64,000 nt of DNA from Prevotellaceae bacterium (lineage in GTDB: Bacteria; Bacteroidota; Bacteroidia; Bacteroidales; UBA932): the NCBI GenBank assembly GCA_031258195.1, contig JAIRNF010000024.1, positions 1 to 64,000 on the forward strand, given 5' to 3'. The position numbers and the translations under genes are program-made. Under the pieces are notes generated by a model. That model saw nothing but the letters and a program-made list of their open reading frames with translations. It was not told the DNA's origin and made no database searches. This document shows positions 17,534 to 25,602 of this stretch, piece by piece; the first letter of the stretch is position 1, and every line of letters begins with the position of its first letter.

Positions 17534-17925
17534 ATGTATTCAGATAATGAGGATGTGAAGGCTGTGATTGTAGATTTAGAAAAACAAGCCTTAGAGTTAT
17601 GGAATAACGGGTATCCCGAGGGTTTTTGGAGTTGTGTTCGGATGATATCGTTTATTTAGACCCTGCTCTTGAGAATAAGCTGGAGGGTAAAAAGCGCTAA
17701 AAGAATATTATAATACCATCAGGGGGAAGATTAAAATCGATTTATATGAAATGATAAGTCCTATTGTGCGGCTATTATCAGGGTGCCATCTTAATGTATA
17801 ATTACGAGGCTCGTAGAGACGATAAAATTTTCAGAATGAACTGTACGGAAGTCTATAAATTAGATTTATCAAATAAATGGAAGATCATACATACCCACTG
17901 GTCTTTTGTTCAGCCTAATAAATAA
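17534..17925 (+). pseudogene. broken NTF2-like (SnoaL/DUF4440-type) gene
   Basis: Translating across frames gives one coherent protein. MYSDNEDVKAVIVDLEKQAL ... NNGYPEGFWS runs from 17534. SDDIVYLDPALENKLEGKK follows in a shifted frame (stop near 17700), then ALKEYYNTIRGKIKIDLYEMISPIV (stop near 17800), then RDDKIFRMNCTEVYKLD ... WKIIHTHWSF to TAA 17923-17925. The pattern of an N-terminal helix, a central LDP...G...Y, and a final beta-strand W-I-HTHWS is that of NTF2-like ketosteroid-isomerase-fold proteins. Three shifts in about 390 bp make function very unlikely. The intact form would have been about 130 residues. Confidence 0.78.
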
Positions 17926-17982
17926 GCTTAAATTTGCTGAGTGTAAAGAGATTATTATATTTAGGCTTATAAGCAACAAAAT

Positions 17983-18013
17983 ATATTCCATCGGAAATAT
18001 ATTTTATCGGAAA
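17983..18013 (+). promoter_or_regulatory. tandem direct repeats, candidate operator of trx-marR
   Basis: ATATTCCATCGGAAA (17983-17997) and ATATTTTATCGGAAA (17999-18013) agree at 13 of 15 positions with a 16-bp period. They end 7 nt before the -7 box at 18021, so they would cover the -33 region. The first copy also contains the small palindrome TTCC-ATC-GGAA. The MarR protein encoded in the same transcript is a possible ligand (inference). Confidence 0.5.
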
Positions 18014-18020
18014 ATATTAA

Positions 18021-18028
18021 TATCTTTG
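18021..18028 (+). promoter_or_regulatory. -7 box of the thioredoxin-marR operon
   Basis: TATCTTTG matches TAnnTTTG. No TTTG lies at the expected distance upstream, where the direct repeats are found, suggesting an activator- or repressor-controlled promoter. The leader to the first ATG is about 100 nt. Confidence 0.5.
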
Positions 18029-18152
18029 TATTAATTATATGTGAATGATATATAATAAAATCTTAAGAGATGGATTTACCATACTAAGAACAAGTTTATT
18101 GTTCTGTATTCTTATGAGAAGAAAATGACCAATAATGATTCAAAACAACAAA

Positions 18153-18620
18153 ATGAAAAAAATAATGTTAATGCTGTTGTTGCCAACAGTAATTATGTCT
18201 TCCTGTGGAGGACAAACCAATAAGCAAAACAGTACAAAAAAGGAGAAAAGTGAAATGAAAACAATAATGCTTACAAAGGCAGAGTTTTTGCAAAAGGTAG
18301 CAAGTTATGAGAGTAACCCTACAGAATGGAAATATTTAGGCGATAAGCCTGCTATTATAGATTTTTATGCTTCGTGGTGTGGACCATGTAAGGCAATAGC
18401 GCCCATTTTGGAAGAGCTAGCGGCAGAGTATGATGGTCAGATCTATGTTTATAAAGTCGATACAGAGGCTGAACGTGAATTGGCTGGTGCATTTGGTATT
18501 CGTAGTATTCCGTCGTTGCTATTTGTACCTATGGAAGGGCAACCGCAAATGGCGCAAGGGGCATTACCTAAAGAAGCATTTAAACAAGCTATAGACGAAG
18601 TTCTACTAGGTAAAAAGTAA
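18153..18620 (+). CDS. thioredoxin-fold lipoprotein
   Basis: Envelope-anchored thioredoxin of 155 residues. I start at 18153 (MKKIMLMLLLPTVIMSSCGG); an in-frame ATG at 18135 is possible. The leader ends in MSSC, a plausible lipobox with the lipidated Cys near residue 19, followed by a short charged linker. The thioredoxin domain covers about 45-155 with active site WCGPC (Cys76, Cys79) in FYASWCGPCKAIAPILEEL and the conserved cis-Pro in IRSIPSLLF. WCGPC is the standard reducing-type motif; in the periplasm it would reduce or isomerise disulfides. It pairs with the marR gene 13 nt downstream. Confidence 0.88.
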   Translation: MKKIMLMLLLPTVIMSSCGGQTNKQNSTKKEKSEMKTIMLTKAEFLQKVASYESNPTEWKYLGDKPAIIDFYASWCGPCKAIAPILEELAAEYDGQIYVYKVDTEAERELAGAFGIRSIPSLLFVPMEGQPQMAQGALPKEAFKQAIDEVLLGKK

Positions 18621-18633
18621 AAATAATATAATA

Positions 18634-18990
18634 ATGAATACCTTGTGTAAGATCAGGGACATTTATCGCTCTATTGCAGATTTTGAGCTAAGATTTGAGA
18701 AGAAGTATAACCTTTGCCTTAACGAAGGGATGCTGTTATGTAGCCTTTCCGAAGTAAAGCAACTTTCTTCGGGCGAAATAGCGGAGTTGTTAGGTTTAAC
18801 ACCTTCTAATGCTTCTAAAGTTATCAAATCGGCAGAAAATAAAGGGCTTATTAAACGTACACTGGGAGATAAAGATAAACGTCAGATGTACTTTTCGCTT
18901 ACAGGTGAAGGGAAACGGCAGCTGGCATTAATAAATTGTAAAGGTATAGGTATTCCAACTTCAATAAAGACTTTACTAGATATGTCATAG
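18634..18990 (+). CDS. MarR-family transcriptional regulator
   Basis: Winged-helix DNA-binding protein of 118 residues. The core LSSGEIAELLGLTPSNASKVIKSAENKGLIKR (about 45-77) is the helix-turn-helix with recognition helix, and the wing carries the typical DKDKRQMYFSLTGEG. It is short for the family (usually about 140), with a reduced C-terminal dimer helix. Co-transcription with a thioredoxin lipoprotein suggests a redox- or stress-responsive role. The direct repeats at 17983-18013 are a candidate binding site. No conserved Cys pattern for direct oxidation sensing is obvious beyond Cys5, Cys26 and Cys36. Confidence 0.85.
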   Translation: MNTLCKIRDIYRSIADFELRFEKKYNLCLNEGMLLCSLSEVKQLSSGEIAELLGLTPSNASKVIKSAENKGLIKRTLGDKDKRQMYFSLTGEGKRQLALINCKGIGIPTSIKTLLDMS

Positions 18991-19030
18991 CTATTTCACT
19001 ATGCCTTTTCTGAAGGAAAAAATATCTTTA

Positions 19031-19070
19031 AAATAATCCTGTATGATTATTCGTATAGGATTATTTTTAT
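19031..19070 (+). terminator. intrinsic terminator after marR
   Basis: Arms 19031-19040 (AAATAATCCT) and 19057-19066 (AGGATTATTT) pair perfectly around a 16-nt loop and run into a T-rich tail. Confidence 0.8.
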
Positions 19071-19109
19071 TTAAAATGGTTAATCTTTTCCAGACTTCTG
19101 TATTTCTCC

Positions 19110-19117
19110 TATCTTTG
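19110..19117 (+). promoter_or_regulatory. -7 box of the SPOR-amidotransferase pair
   Basis: TATCTTTG lies 24 nt before the ATG at 19142. A TTTTC at 19086-19090, 19 nt upstream, is a weak -33 match. Confidence 0.5.
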
Positions 19118-19141
19118 TGAAGTAATCATTAAGTTCTAAAA

Positions 19142-19648
19142 ATGAAATCTAAAACGCTATATATTCTTGCAATAATTTTCGTACTTGTATTTGGCTGTAC
19201 GCAGGCTTATGCTCAATCTCCTCCTCCCATAGATTCTAGTGAGTATGTTAGTATTGTAAAACAAATGCAGGAAAGAGGAAATATTGGAGAAGGTGTTGTA
19301 CGTATAAACCAGAATAGCGCTATAACCCAAATGCTTGATAAAAACGCAGAGGCTAATAGGCATAGCCAAACATTACAAGGATATAGGATACGAATTTATC
19401 TCGATAATCAGCAAAATGCGAGGAATCGTTCGGAGCAGATTGAGAATAAGTTTAAAGAACGTTATCCCGAAGTTGGAGCTTACCGTTCATACACTAATCC
19501 ATATTTTATGGTTACAGTAGGAGATTTCAGAACAGTTGATGAGGCTATTAAATTCCAAGGTCAGCTGGCAGTTGATTATAAAGATTATTCTAACACATAC
19601 ATTATAAAAGAAAAAATATTTTTTCCTCCCATAGGTAATTATGAGTGA
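19142..19648 (+). CDS. SPOR-domain protein
   Basis: Exported protein of 168 residues. Residues 1-24 are a signal peptide (LYILAIIFVLVFGCTQAYA; the internal Cys could instead be a weak lipobox). About 80-165 form a SPOR-like fold: QGYRIRIYLDNQQNAR, then an alpha-helix with KFKERYPEVGAY, then PYFMVTVGDFRTVDEAIKFQGQL, the usual beta-alpha-beta repeat pattern. SPOR domains bind denuded septal glycan, so a role at the division site or wall is plausible. The last 8 nt overlap the following gene, implying coupling. Confidence 0.8.
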   Translation: MKSKTLYILAIIFVLVFGCTQAYAQSPPPIDSSEYVSIVKQMQERGNIGEGVVRINQNSAITQMLDKNAEANRHSQTLQGYRIRIYLDNQQNARNRSEQIENKFKERYPEVGAYRSYTNPYFMVTVGDFRTVDEAIKFQGQLAVDYKDYSNTYIIKEKIFFPPIGNYE

Positions 19649-21521
19649 TAGTATTAAACACGAATGTGGCATTGCTTTTATTAGATTGCGAAAGCCTTTT
19701 AGCTACTACAAAGAAAAGTATGACACATCTATTTATGGTATAGAGAAGTTATACTTGCTTATGGAAAAACAGCACAACCGCGGGCAGGATGGGGCAGGGG
19801 TGGCATCATTAAAGTTGAATCCTCAGTTAGGAATGCCCTACTTCGATCGATATCGTTCAAATTCCAAATCTTCCATTCGCGATGTATTCGATCATATAAA
19901 TTCAAAGCTAGATATATCTTCTGTAAAAACGTTTGATGAGTTGAGCTATCGCCCATTTATGGGACACATATTCTTGGGGCATTTACGTTACGGAACCTAT
20001 GGCGGTAGTTCAATAGAATATGTTCATCCGGTCATGCGGTCAAGTAATTGGCTTTCGCGTAATCTTGTGCTTGCAGGCAATTTTAATCTTACCAACGCAG
20101 GCGAAATTTTTAATAATCTTGTTGAAATAGGTCAGCTGCCCCGAGATCGATCCGATACAGTAACTGTTCTGGAGAAAATAGGGTACTACCTCGATAAAGA
20201 GAATCAGCGTATTTATCGTCATTATAAAGAGGCTGGTGTTGGCAAAAAAGAGATTGCTGAACGGGTAGCAAAAGAGCTGGACATTACAGAAATATTGCGT
20301 AACGCTACTTGTAGGTTTGATGGAGGTTATACTATTGGCGGGATAGTTGGTAATGGCGATTGCTTTGTTGTACGTGACCCCAATGGTATCCGCCCCGCAT
20401 TTTATTATGTTGATGATGAGGTTGTTGTAGTCGCATCTGAGCGACCCGTTATTCAAACGGCATTTCGTCTTAAAACTGCCGATATTCAAGAAATACCGCG
20501 AGGACATGCACTAATCGTAAAAAATAATAATACTATAAGCATAGAGCAGATACGCGAACAAAAAGAACATACAGGATGTTCATTCGAACGAATCTACTTT
20601 TCTAGAGGTACTGATAAATCAATATATCGAGAGCGAAAACAGCTAGGTGTACAGCTTACACCAAAAATTCTTGAAGCAATTGATTACGATGTTGTAAACA
20701 CAGTATTCTCGTATATACCTAATACTGCAGAGTCTGCTTTTTTTGGCATGACAAAGGGTATAGAGGATTATATGCTGCACGAGAAGCATCGTAGAATTAT
20801 GGAGGCAAAAAAGCAGCTTTCGTCAGAAGAACTATGGGAGATAATTACAGAGCGCCCACGCGTAGAAAAGTTAGCAGTAAAGGATGCCAAGATGCGTACG
20901 TTTATTACAGAAGGTAATTCGCGTAACGATATGGTAGAGCATGTGTATGATGTAACTTATGGTGTAATTCGTCGGGGTATAGATAACCTTGTAATTATCG
21001 ACGACTCAATAGTTCGGGGAACTACGCTAAAGCAAAGTATTATTAAAATGCTTGATAAGCTTGACCCCAAAAAAATAGTTATTGTCAGCTCATGCCCCCA
21101 AATTCGATATCCCGATTGTTACGGTATAGATATGAGTCGTATGAATGAGTTTGCGGCTTTTCTTGCAGCAATAGAGTTGCTTAAAAAAAGTGGTCAAGAA
21201 TCGTTAATTGATAAGGTTTATAGCGAGTGTAAACGTCAGTTGAAGTTACCGGATGATAAAATTGAAAATTATGTAAAAAAGATATATGAACCGTTTACAG
21301 CTGAGCAGCTCTCGCGAAAAATGGCAGAAATGCTTACGCCTGAAGATGTGAAGGCTGAAGTAGAATTGGTGTTTCAGTCATTAGAAGGTTTACACGCTGC
21401 CTGTCCTAACGATACCGGAGATTGGTATTTCTCGGGCAACTATCCTACACCGGGAGGAATACGAACGGTAAATCGTGCTTTTATTAACTACTATGAGGGA
21501 AATGATGAAAGACCTTACTAG
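19641..21521 (+). CDS. long amidophosphoribosyltransferase-like class II glutamine amidotransferase (PurF family)
   Basis: Product of 626 residues, well above the roughly 470-505 of ordinary PurF. The N-terminal Ntn glutaminase domain begins HECGIAFIRL, with the nucleophile Cys9 needing only a short propeptide, and has NRGQDGAGV and GHLRYGTYG. The C-terminal phosphoribosyltransferase domain has the PRPP loop NLVIIDDSIVRGTTLKQSI near 450. PurF transfers glutamine ammonia to PRPP in the first step of purine synthesis. Bacteroidales often carry a standard PurF and this longer paralogue, so the exact reaction of the long form is uncertain. It overlaps the SPOR gene by 8 nt. Confidence 0.85.
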   Translation: MSDSIKHECGIAFIRLRKPFSYYKEKYDTSIYGIEKLYLLMEKQHNRGQDGAGVASLKLNPQLGMPYFDRYRSNSKSSIRDVFDHINSKLDISSVKTFDELSYRPFMGHIFLGHLRYGTYGGSSIEYVHPVMRSSNWLSRNLVLAGNFNLTNAGEIFNNLVEIGQLPRDRSDTVTVLEKIGYYLDKENQRIYRHYKEAGVGKKEIAERVAKELDITEILRNATCRFDGGYTIGGIVGNGDCFVVRDPNGIRPAFYYVDDEVVVVASERPVIQTAFRLKTADIQEIPRGHALIVKNNNTISIEQIREQKEHTGCSFERIYFSRGTDKSIYRERKQLGVQLTPKILEAIDYDVVNTVFSYIPNTAESAFFGMTKGIEDYMLHEKHRRIMEAKKQLSSEELWEIITERPRVEKLAVKDAKMRTFITEGNSRNDMVEHVYDVTYGVIRRGIDNLVIIDDSIVRGTTLKQSIIKMLDKLDPKKIVIVSSCPQIRYPDCYGIDMSRMNEFAAFLAAIELLKKSGQESLIDKVYSECKRQLKLPDDKIENYVKKIYEPFTAEQLSRKMAEMLTPEDVKAEVELVFQSLEGLHAACPNDTGDWYFSGNYPTPGGIRTVNRAFINYYEGNDERPY

Positions 21522-21533
21522 TTAACGGTTACA

Positions 21534-21921
21534 TTATTTTCTTTTTAGCACAGAGTTGATTACTCGTACACTTGAAATAAGTTTCCCTGTAGATCCGGAA
21601 ACATGGGTAGTGCGTCCTTTATGAAGTAATGTTACCAATAACTCTTACTGTATCGCCAAATTGAGCGCTTGATATATGATTTGCGCTAACCTGTAAACCA
21701 ACAGCAAGTTCATCTTCCGCACATACATTATTAGATCCGGCTCCTGCTATAGTTTCTGCTAAAGAAATGGTTACTCCACCATGTATAAGCGTTTGCTTGT
21801 CTGAGAAAATTCGGGTTTCACAAACATAGTCGCTTCAAGCGTCTTCAATAAAAGAAATACCAAGTTGCTCAATGAAAGAGCCCTTAATACGTTCTTTAAT
21901 GTTATTTCTCTTTAATCTCAT
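21534..21921 (-). pseudogene. broken hotdog-fold thioesterase (PaaI-like)
   Basis: Minus-strand reading from ATG 21921 gives MRLKRNNIKERIKGSFIEQL and stops at TGA after EDA. The remainder continues SDYVCETRIFSDKQTLIHGG, SLAETIAGAGSNN, LQVSANHISSAQFGDTVRV, then stops near 21622 and resumes one frame over as KGRTTHVSGSTGKLISSVRV to 21534. The HGG...LAE.....G...ANH and GK.IS.VR patterns are those of PaaI-type hotdog acyl-CoA thioesterases. Roughly 15-20 residues expected between the first two blocks are missing, and there is a stop plus a frameshift. In relatives such enzymes include the DHNA-CoA thioesterase of menaquinone synthesis, but no men gene is nearby. Confidence 0.82.
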
Positions 21922-21941
21922 TTCTTAGTGATATTATAAAT

Positions 21942-21977
21942 AAATGAGCCCCTGTTTATTTCTCAGGGGCTTCATTT
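21942..21977 (-). terminator. terminator of the dcw cluster after ftsZ
   Basis: Arms 21942-21954 (AAATGAGCCCCTG) and 21964-21977 (CAGGGGCTTCATTT, one extra T) form a strong GC-rich stem 15 nt past the ftsZ stop. The minus-strand continuation is AT-rich. Confidence 0.8.
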
Positions 21978-21992
21978 CTATATCAATACTTC

Positions 21993-23420
21993 TTAATCAA
22001 CACCTGGATTTAGAAAAGCGTTATCTTTTTTTATTTGGTGTTTTCCATCTTCTTCTTCCAATATATTCTCAGATATGCCTTCTTCCGAAGAGTGAACAGT
22101 ATCAGCGTCTATAGTAATATTTTTACGTTTATAGGCAGGCACGCTTTCCATAAAATTGATATCCTCCTTCTTCATACCAGTAAGCCCTCTTTGTACAGTC
22201 TTTATTTTGTAATCGCTGGGCTTTGAAGGTGTTTCAATAATAGGAGTTTCCATCTTTTGTACGGTATCTTCGGTTTTTATATTGCTTATCTCAAATGTTA
22301 GTTCCGACTGTTGATTTTGACTTTGTTTTATTTCGGTAGGAGAATCATTTAACGAGACAAACTCAACTTCTCCTTTTAAAGGAGGAGATGGGTTTGCTGC
22401 GACCTCATTCATATCAAGAATGCCAAGTTCTGGAATGTCGGCTACTCGGAACCCGGTTGCGACAATAGTAACGCTAATTGAGTCGCCTAGCGATGCATCA
22501 TAAACAACGCCACGTTTCATGTTTTCTATAGATCCCGCTTCGTGCTGAATATGCTCCATGATGCTTCCAAGCTCCATCATGGTTATTTCTTTCTCTTCGC
22601 CAGACGTGATATTAACCAGAATATTACGGGCTCCTGAAATGGAATTATTATTTAAAAGCGGAGAGTTAAGAGCATTTTCAACTGCTTGTAGCGCTCTATT
22701 TTCGCCAGATGCACTACCTGTACCCATTAGCGCAACACCGCTGTCTTTCATTACTTTTTTTACATCCTCGAAATCTACGTTTATATATCCAGGGTTTGTA
22801 ATGATTTCAGCAATCCCTTTAGCTGCAATGGCTAGAATGTCATCAGCCTTTTTAAATGCTTCACGGACACCAAGCATGCCGTATATTTCGTATAACTTAT
22901 CATTATTGATAAGTAGTAGGGAATCGACATATTTGCGCATTTCTTTAACTCCTTCAATAGCCCGTCGTGTAAAAGCTAACCCCTCATCTCTAAAAGGAAA
23001 AGTGACGATACCAACGGTAAGTATCCCCATTTCTTTGGCCGTACGAGCAATTACAGGAGCGGCGCCTGTTCCTGTTCCGCCTCCCATACCGGCTGTAATA
23101 AATACCATTTCGGTATTAGATTCTAGCATCTCTTGTATTGCTTGCATACTTTCTTCTGCCGCCTGTTTACCACGTTCGGGGTCACAGCCTGCGCCTCGAC
23201 CTTTGGTAAGTGTAGCACCTAAGTGGATGCGATTTGCTATAGGACTTTGTCGTAATGCTTGAGCATCGGTATTGCATAATACAAAGTCAACGTCTTTAAT
23301 TCCCATGTTTGCCATGTGGTTTACGGCATTGTTACCGCCGCCGCCAACACCTATTACTTTAATAATAGACCCTTTATTGGTATCCCAATCCACAGGAATA
23401 TACTCGTTCATCTCTTCCAT
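21993..23420 (-). CDS. ftsZ: cell division GTPase FtsZ
   Basis: Tubulin homologue that forms the Z-ring at midcell. The product has 475 residues. The GTPase domain contains GVGGGGNNAVNHM (about 24-36) and the tubulin signature GGGTGTG (113-119). The T7-loop/activation region follows near 200-215 (NPGYINVDFEDVKKVM). After about residue 330 comes a long polar linker, then a basic/acidic tail (SVPAYKRKNI...); the C-terminal FtsA-binding peptide is not a close match to the E. coli consensus. It is last of the dcw cluster, 5 nt after ftsA. Confidence 0.98.
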   Translation of the reverse strand: MEEMNEYIPVDWDTNKGSIIKVIGVGGGGNNAVNHMANMGIKDVDFVLCNTDAQALRQSPIANRIHLGATLTKGRGAGCDPERGKQAAEESMQAIQEMLESNTEMVFITAGMGGGTGTGAAPVIARTAKEMGILTVGIVTFPFRDEGLAFTRRAIEGVKEMRKYVDSLLLINNDKLYEIYGMLGVREAFKKADDILAIAAKGIAEIITNPGYINVDFEDVKKVMKDSGVALMGTGSASGENRALQAVENALNSPLLNNNSISGARNILVNITSGEEKEITMMELGSIMEHIQHEAGSIENMKRGVVYDASLGDSISVTIVATGFRVADIPELGILDMNEVAANPSPPLKGEVEFVSLNDSPTEIKQSQNQQSELTFEISNIKTEDTVQKMETPIIETPSKPSDYKIKTVQRGLTGMKKEDINFMESVPAYKRKNITIDADTVHSSEEGISENILEEEDGKHQIKKDNAFLNPGVD

Positions 23421-23425
23421 GGTAT

Positions 23426-24787
23426 TTATACTTTGTTATCTTCGTTATTGTTATCGAAAATGCTGTAAGCAATATCTTTAATAACTTGTAGTGGATTCTT
23501 ACTACCAGTTGATTCCTCATCTTTTTTTCTTTTCTTCTCTTTCTTTCCTTTCTCAACAAATTCTTCGGTTACATCCATCTCTACTTTACGAGCATTTGCA
23601 CTTTCTTCTTCTTTGACTTTGTTGTTTTTTTCTTCTTGCTTATCATATTCAAACCCTTTCATAATAAGACCTATTGCCGTAGAGAAGGTGGGGCGTTGCA
23701 GTTCTTGTCCCGAATCGGTAGTAAGGTACAGCGGTCTGCCAATACGAACATCCAGTCCTGTTTTATATTTTACAAATTGTGACAGATGATCTATTAATGA
23801 CCCGCCTCCGGTAAATACAATTCCTGCATTTAGCTTATTCAGGCAGCCCGAGCGCTCGATTTCGTAAATAACGGCACCGATAATTTCATCCATACGGGCT
23901 TCAATAATTTTTGCTAATGTACGAAACGATATCTCGCGAGGTTCCCGACCGCTAATACCGGGGATGGTAATAATTTTATTTTCTGATGCCAGCTCTCCAA
24001 AACATGATCCAAACTGCACTTTCATTTGCTCTGCCTGACGTAATAGCACACCACAACCTTCTTTTATATCATTTGTGATAGCATTTCCTCCAAAAGGAAT
24101 AACAGCCGTATGGCGAACAACATTATCATAGTAAACAATAATATCTGTAGTCCCACCCCCAATATCTACCATTGCAACACCTGCTTCTTTTTCGTCTGCG
24201 GTAAGAACGGCGGAAGCGGATGCTATCGGTTCTAAAACCAGCCTCTTTAGCTCTAAACCAACCTTTCTTATACAGCGTTGAGTATGTTCTGCCGAAATGG
24301 TTTTGCCAATAACAACATGGTAGTTTGCCTCTAAGCGTTTTCCTAGCATACCTACAGGATCGGTAACGCCAATTTTATCATCGACATTGTAGGTTTGAGG
24401 GATAACATGAAGAATTTCCTCACCCGGGTCCATGCGAATTTCGTGTATGCTTTTTTCTAGTTTAAGTACCTCTGCTTCGCTTATTTCAACATCGTAGCTG
24501 TTGTTTCTTATAACATCGGCACGATTTTCTACACATTTAATATGTTGCCCTGCGATACCGACATAAACTTCGGTAAAGTTTATCCCAGATTGACGACGGA
24601 CTTCTTCAACAAGAGGTTTAACAACGTTTTCTACTTGGGTAATGTTTTGTACTTCGCCACGGCTTACACCCGATGATGGAGCTTCGCTATAAGCAACGAT
24701 TTGAAACCGACCGGATTCTGTTTTTTCCCCTACTAATGCGACAATCTTAGTTGTACCAAGGTCTATGGCTGCTACATATTCTTCCAT
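23426..24787 (-). CDS. ftsA: cell division protein FtsA
   Basis: Actin-like ATPase that tethers FtsZ to the inner membrane. The product has 453 residues and starts MEEYVAAIDLGTTKIVALVG, the phosphate 1 motif. VAMVDIGGGTTDI (about 200) is phosphate 2 and GIVFTGGGSLIDHL (about 330) is the adenosine motif; the 1C domain lies between. After the core a Lys/Glu-rich linker (about 390-430) leads to PLQVIKDIAYSIFDNN, which fits the amphipathic membrane-targeting helix. It lies between ftsQ and ftsZ as in most dcw clusters. Confidence 0.96.
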   Translation of the reverse strand: MEEYVAAIDLGTTKIVALVGEKTESGRFQIVAYSEAPSSGVSRGEVQNITQVENVVKPLVEEVRRQSGINFTEVYVGIAGQHIKCVENRADVIRNNSYDVEISEAEVLKLEKSIHEIRMDPGEEILHVIPQTYNVDDKIGVTDPVGMLGKRLEANYHVVIGKTISAEHTQRCIRKVGLELKRLVLEPIASASAVLTADEKEAGVAMVDIGGGTTDIIVYYDNVVRHTAVIPFGGNAITNDIKEGCGVLLRQAEQMKVQFGSCFGELASENKIITIPGISGREPREISFRTLAKIIEARMDEIIGAVIYEIERSGCLNKLNAGIVFTGGGSLIDHLSQFVKYKTGLDVRIGRPLYLTTDSGQELQRPTFSTAIGLIMKGFEYDKQEEKNNKVKEEESANARKVEMDVTEEFVEKGKKEKKRKKDEESTGSKNPLQVIKDIAYSIFDNNNEDNKV

Positions 24788-24821
24788 GTTATATATATTT
24801 TATGTTTGTTATTATCTGTTT

Positions 24822-25601
24822 TTATTTACATACTACTTGATTACTATATTCAAGATTAATTGTTTTATAGGTATTCCAACCAACAGAAGGCATACCGTTC
24901 CGATAAAATACATCCAGCTTGTGTAGCTTATATTTATAGCTATCAAAATTGCCTAGCTTTACTACATGCGATCCGACACGCGTAATTAATTCTACATCGT
25001 TTTCGTTTACTACATGCACTTGCTCAATCATAGAGTTCCAATACGAATCGTTTTGTAGAAAACGTGCAAAATCTAATATCGTTTTTATAAAGCTAGCACT
25101 TTCTGCATCAGGTATTTCTCCTTTGTATCCAATAGAGAAGGGTAAGGGGACATTACCTGTTACGATTGGTACATAATCTGTAAAACTTTTTGAAAGAGGA
25201 AACACAAATCCATCTTCGCCAATATAGAATCCAGAACCCTTTGTATTGATACGGATAATGGGCTTGCGTTGCTCTATTCTTATGTTTAGCGTACCATTAA
25301 TGTCTGTATATACTTCGGCGTTCTTTATATAGCTTTTTGAAAGTAACAGCTCTTCTATAGCATGTACATCAACATTCTTAATAGGTTCACTTAGTATATT
25401 TAAAGAGCTGTTCAGCAAAATACTTTTAACATCCTCTTGAGTTACAAGTAGGCGCTCGTTGGCTTCGTTTACAGTGATATTAAAATCATTGCAACGATGT
25501 TCACCTTCTTTTTCGCTAATAATATTGCTAGACATGACGAAATATGTTAATGCGGCAAGCATAGCCAATAAAGAGAACGATATTTTTGCCTTTTTACCCA
25601 T
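24822..25601 (-). CDS. ftsQ: cell division protein FtsQ
   Basis: Bitopic divisome protein of 259 residues. One transmembrane helix lies near residues 8-27 (SFSLLAMLAALTYFVM) after a basic MGKKAK start. It is followed by a periplasmic POTRA-like segment (LSEPIKNVDVHAIEELLLSKSYIKNAEVYTDINGTLNIRIEQRKPI) and the beta-rich FtsQ domain. Sequence similarity in this family is low in Bacteroidota; position between murC (1 nt upstream) and ftsA supports the call. Confidence 0.9.
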   Translation of the reverse strand: MGKKAKISFSLLAMLAALTYFVMSSNIISEKEGEHRCNDFNITVNEANERLLVTQEDVKSILLNSSLNILSEPIKNVDVHAIEELLLSKSYIKNAEVYTDINGTLNIRIEQRKPIIRINTKGSGFYIGEDGFVFPLSKSFTDYVPIVTGNVPLPFSIGYKGEIPDAESASFIKTILDFARFLQNDSYWNSMIEQVHVVNENDVELITRVGSHVVKLGNFDSYKYKLHKLDVFYRNGMPSVGWNTYKTINLEYSNQVVCK

Positions 25602-25602
25602 T

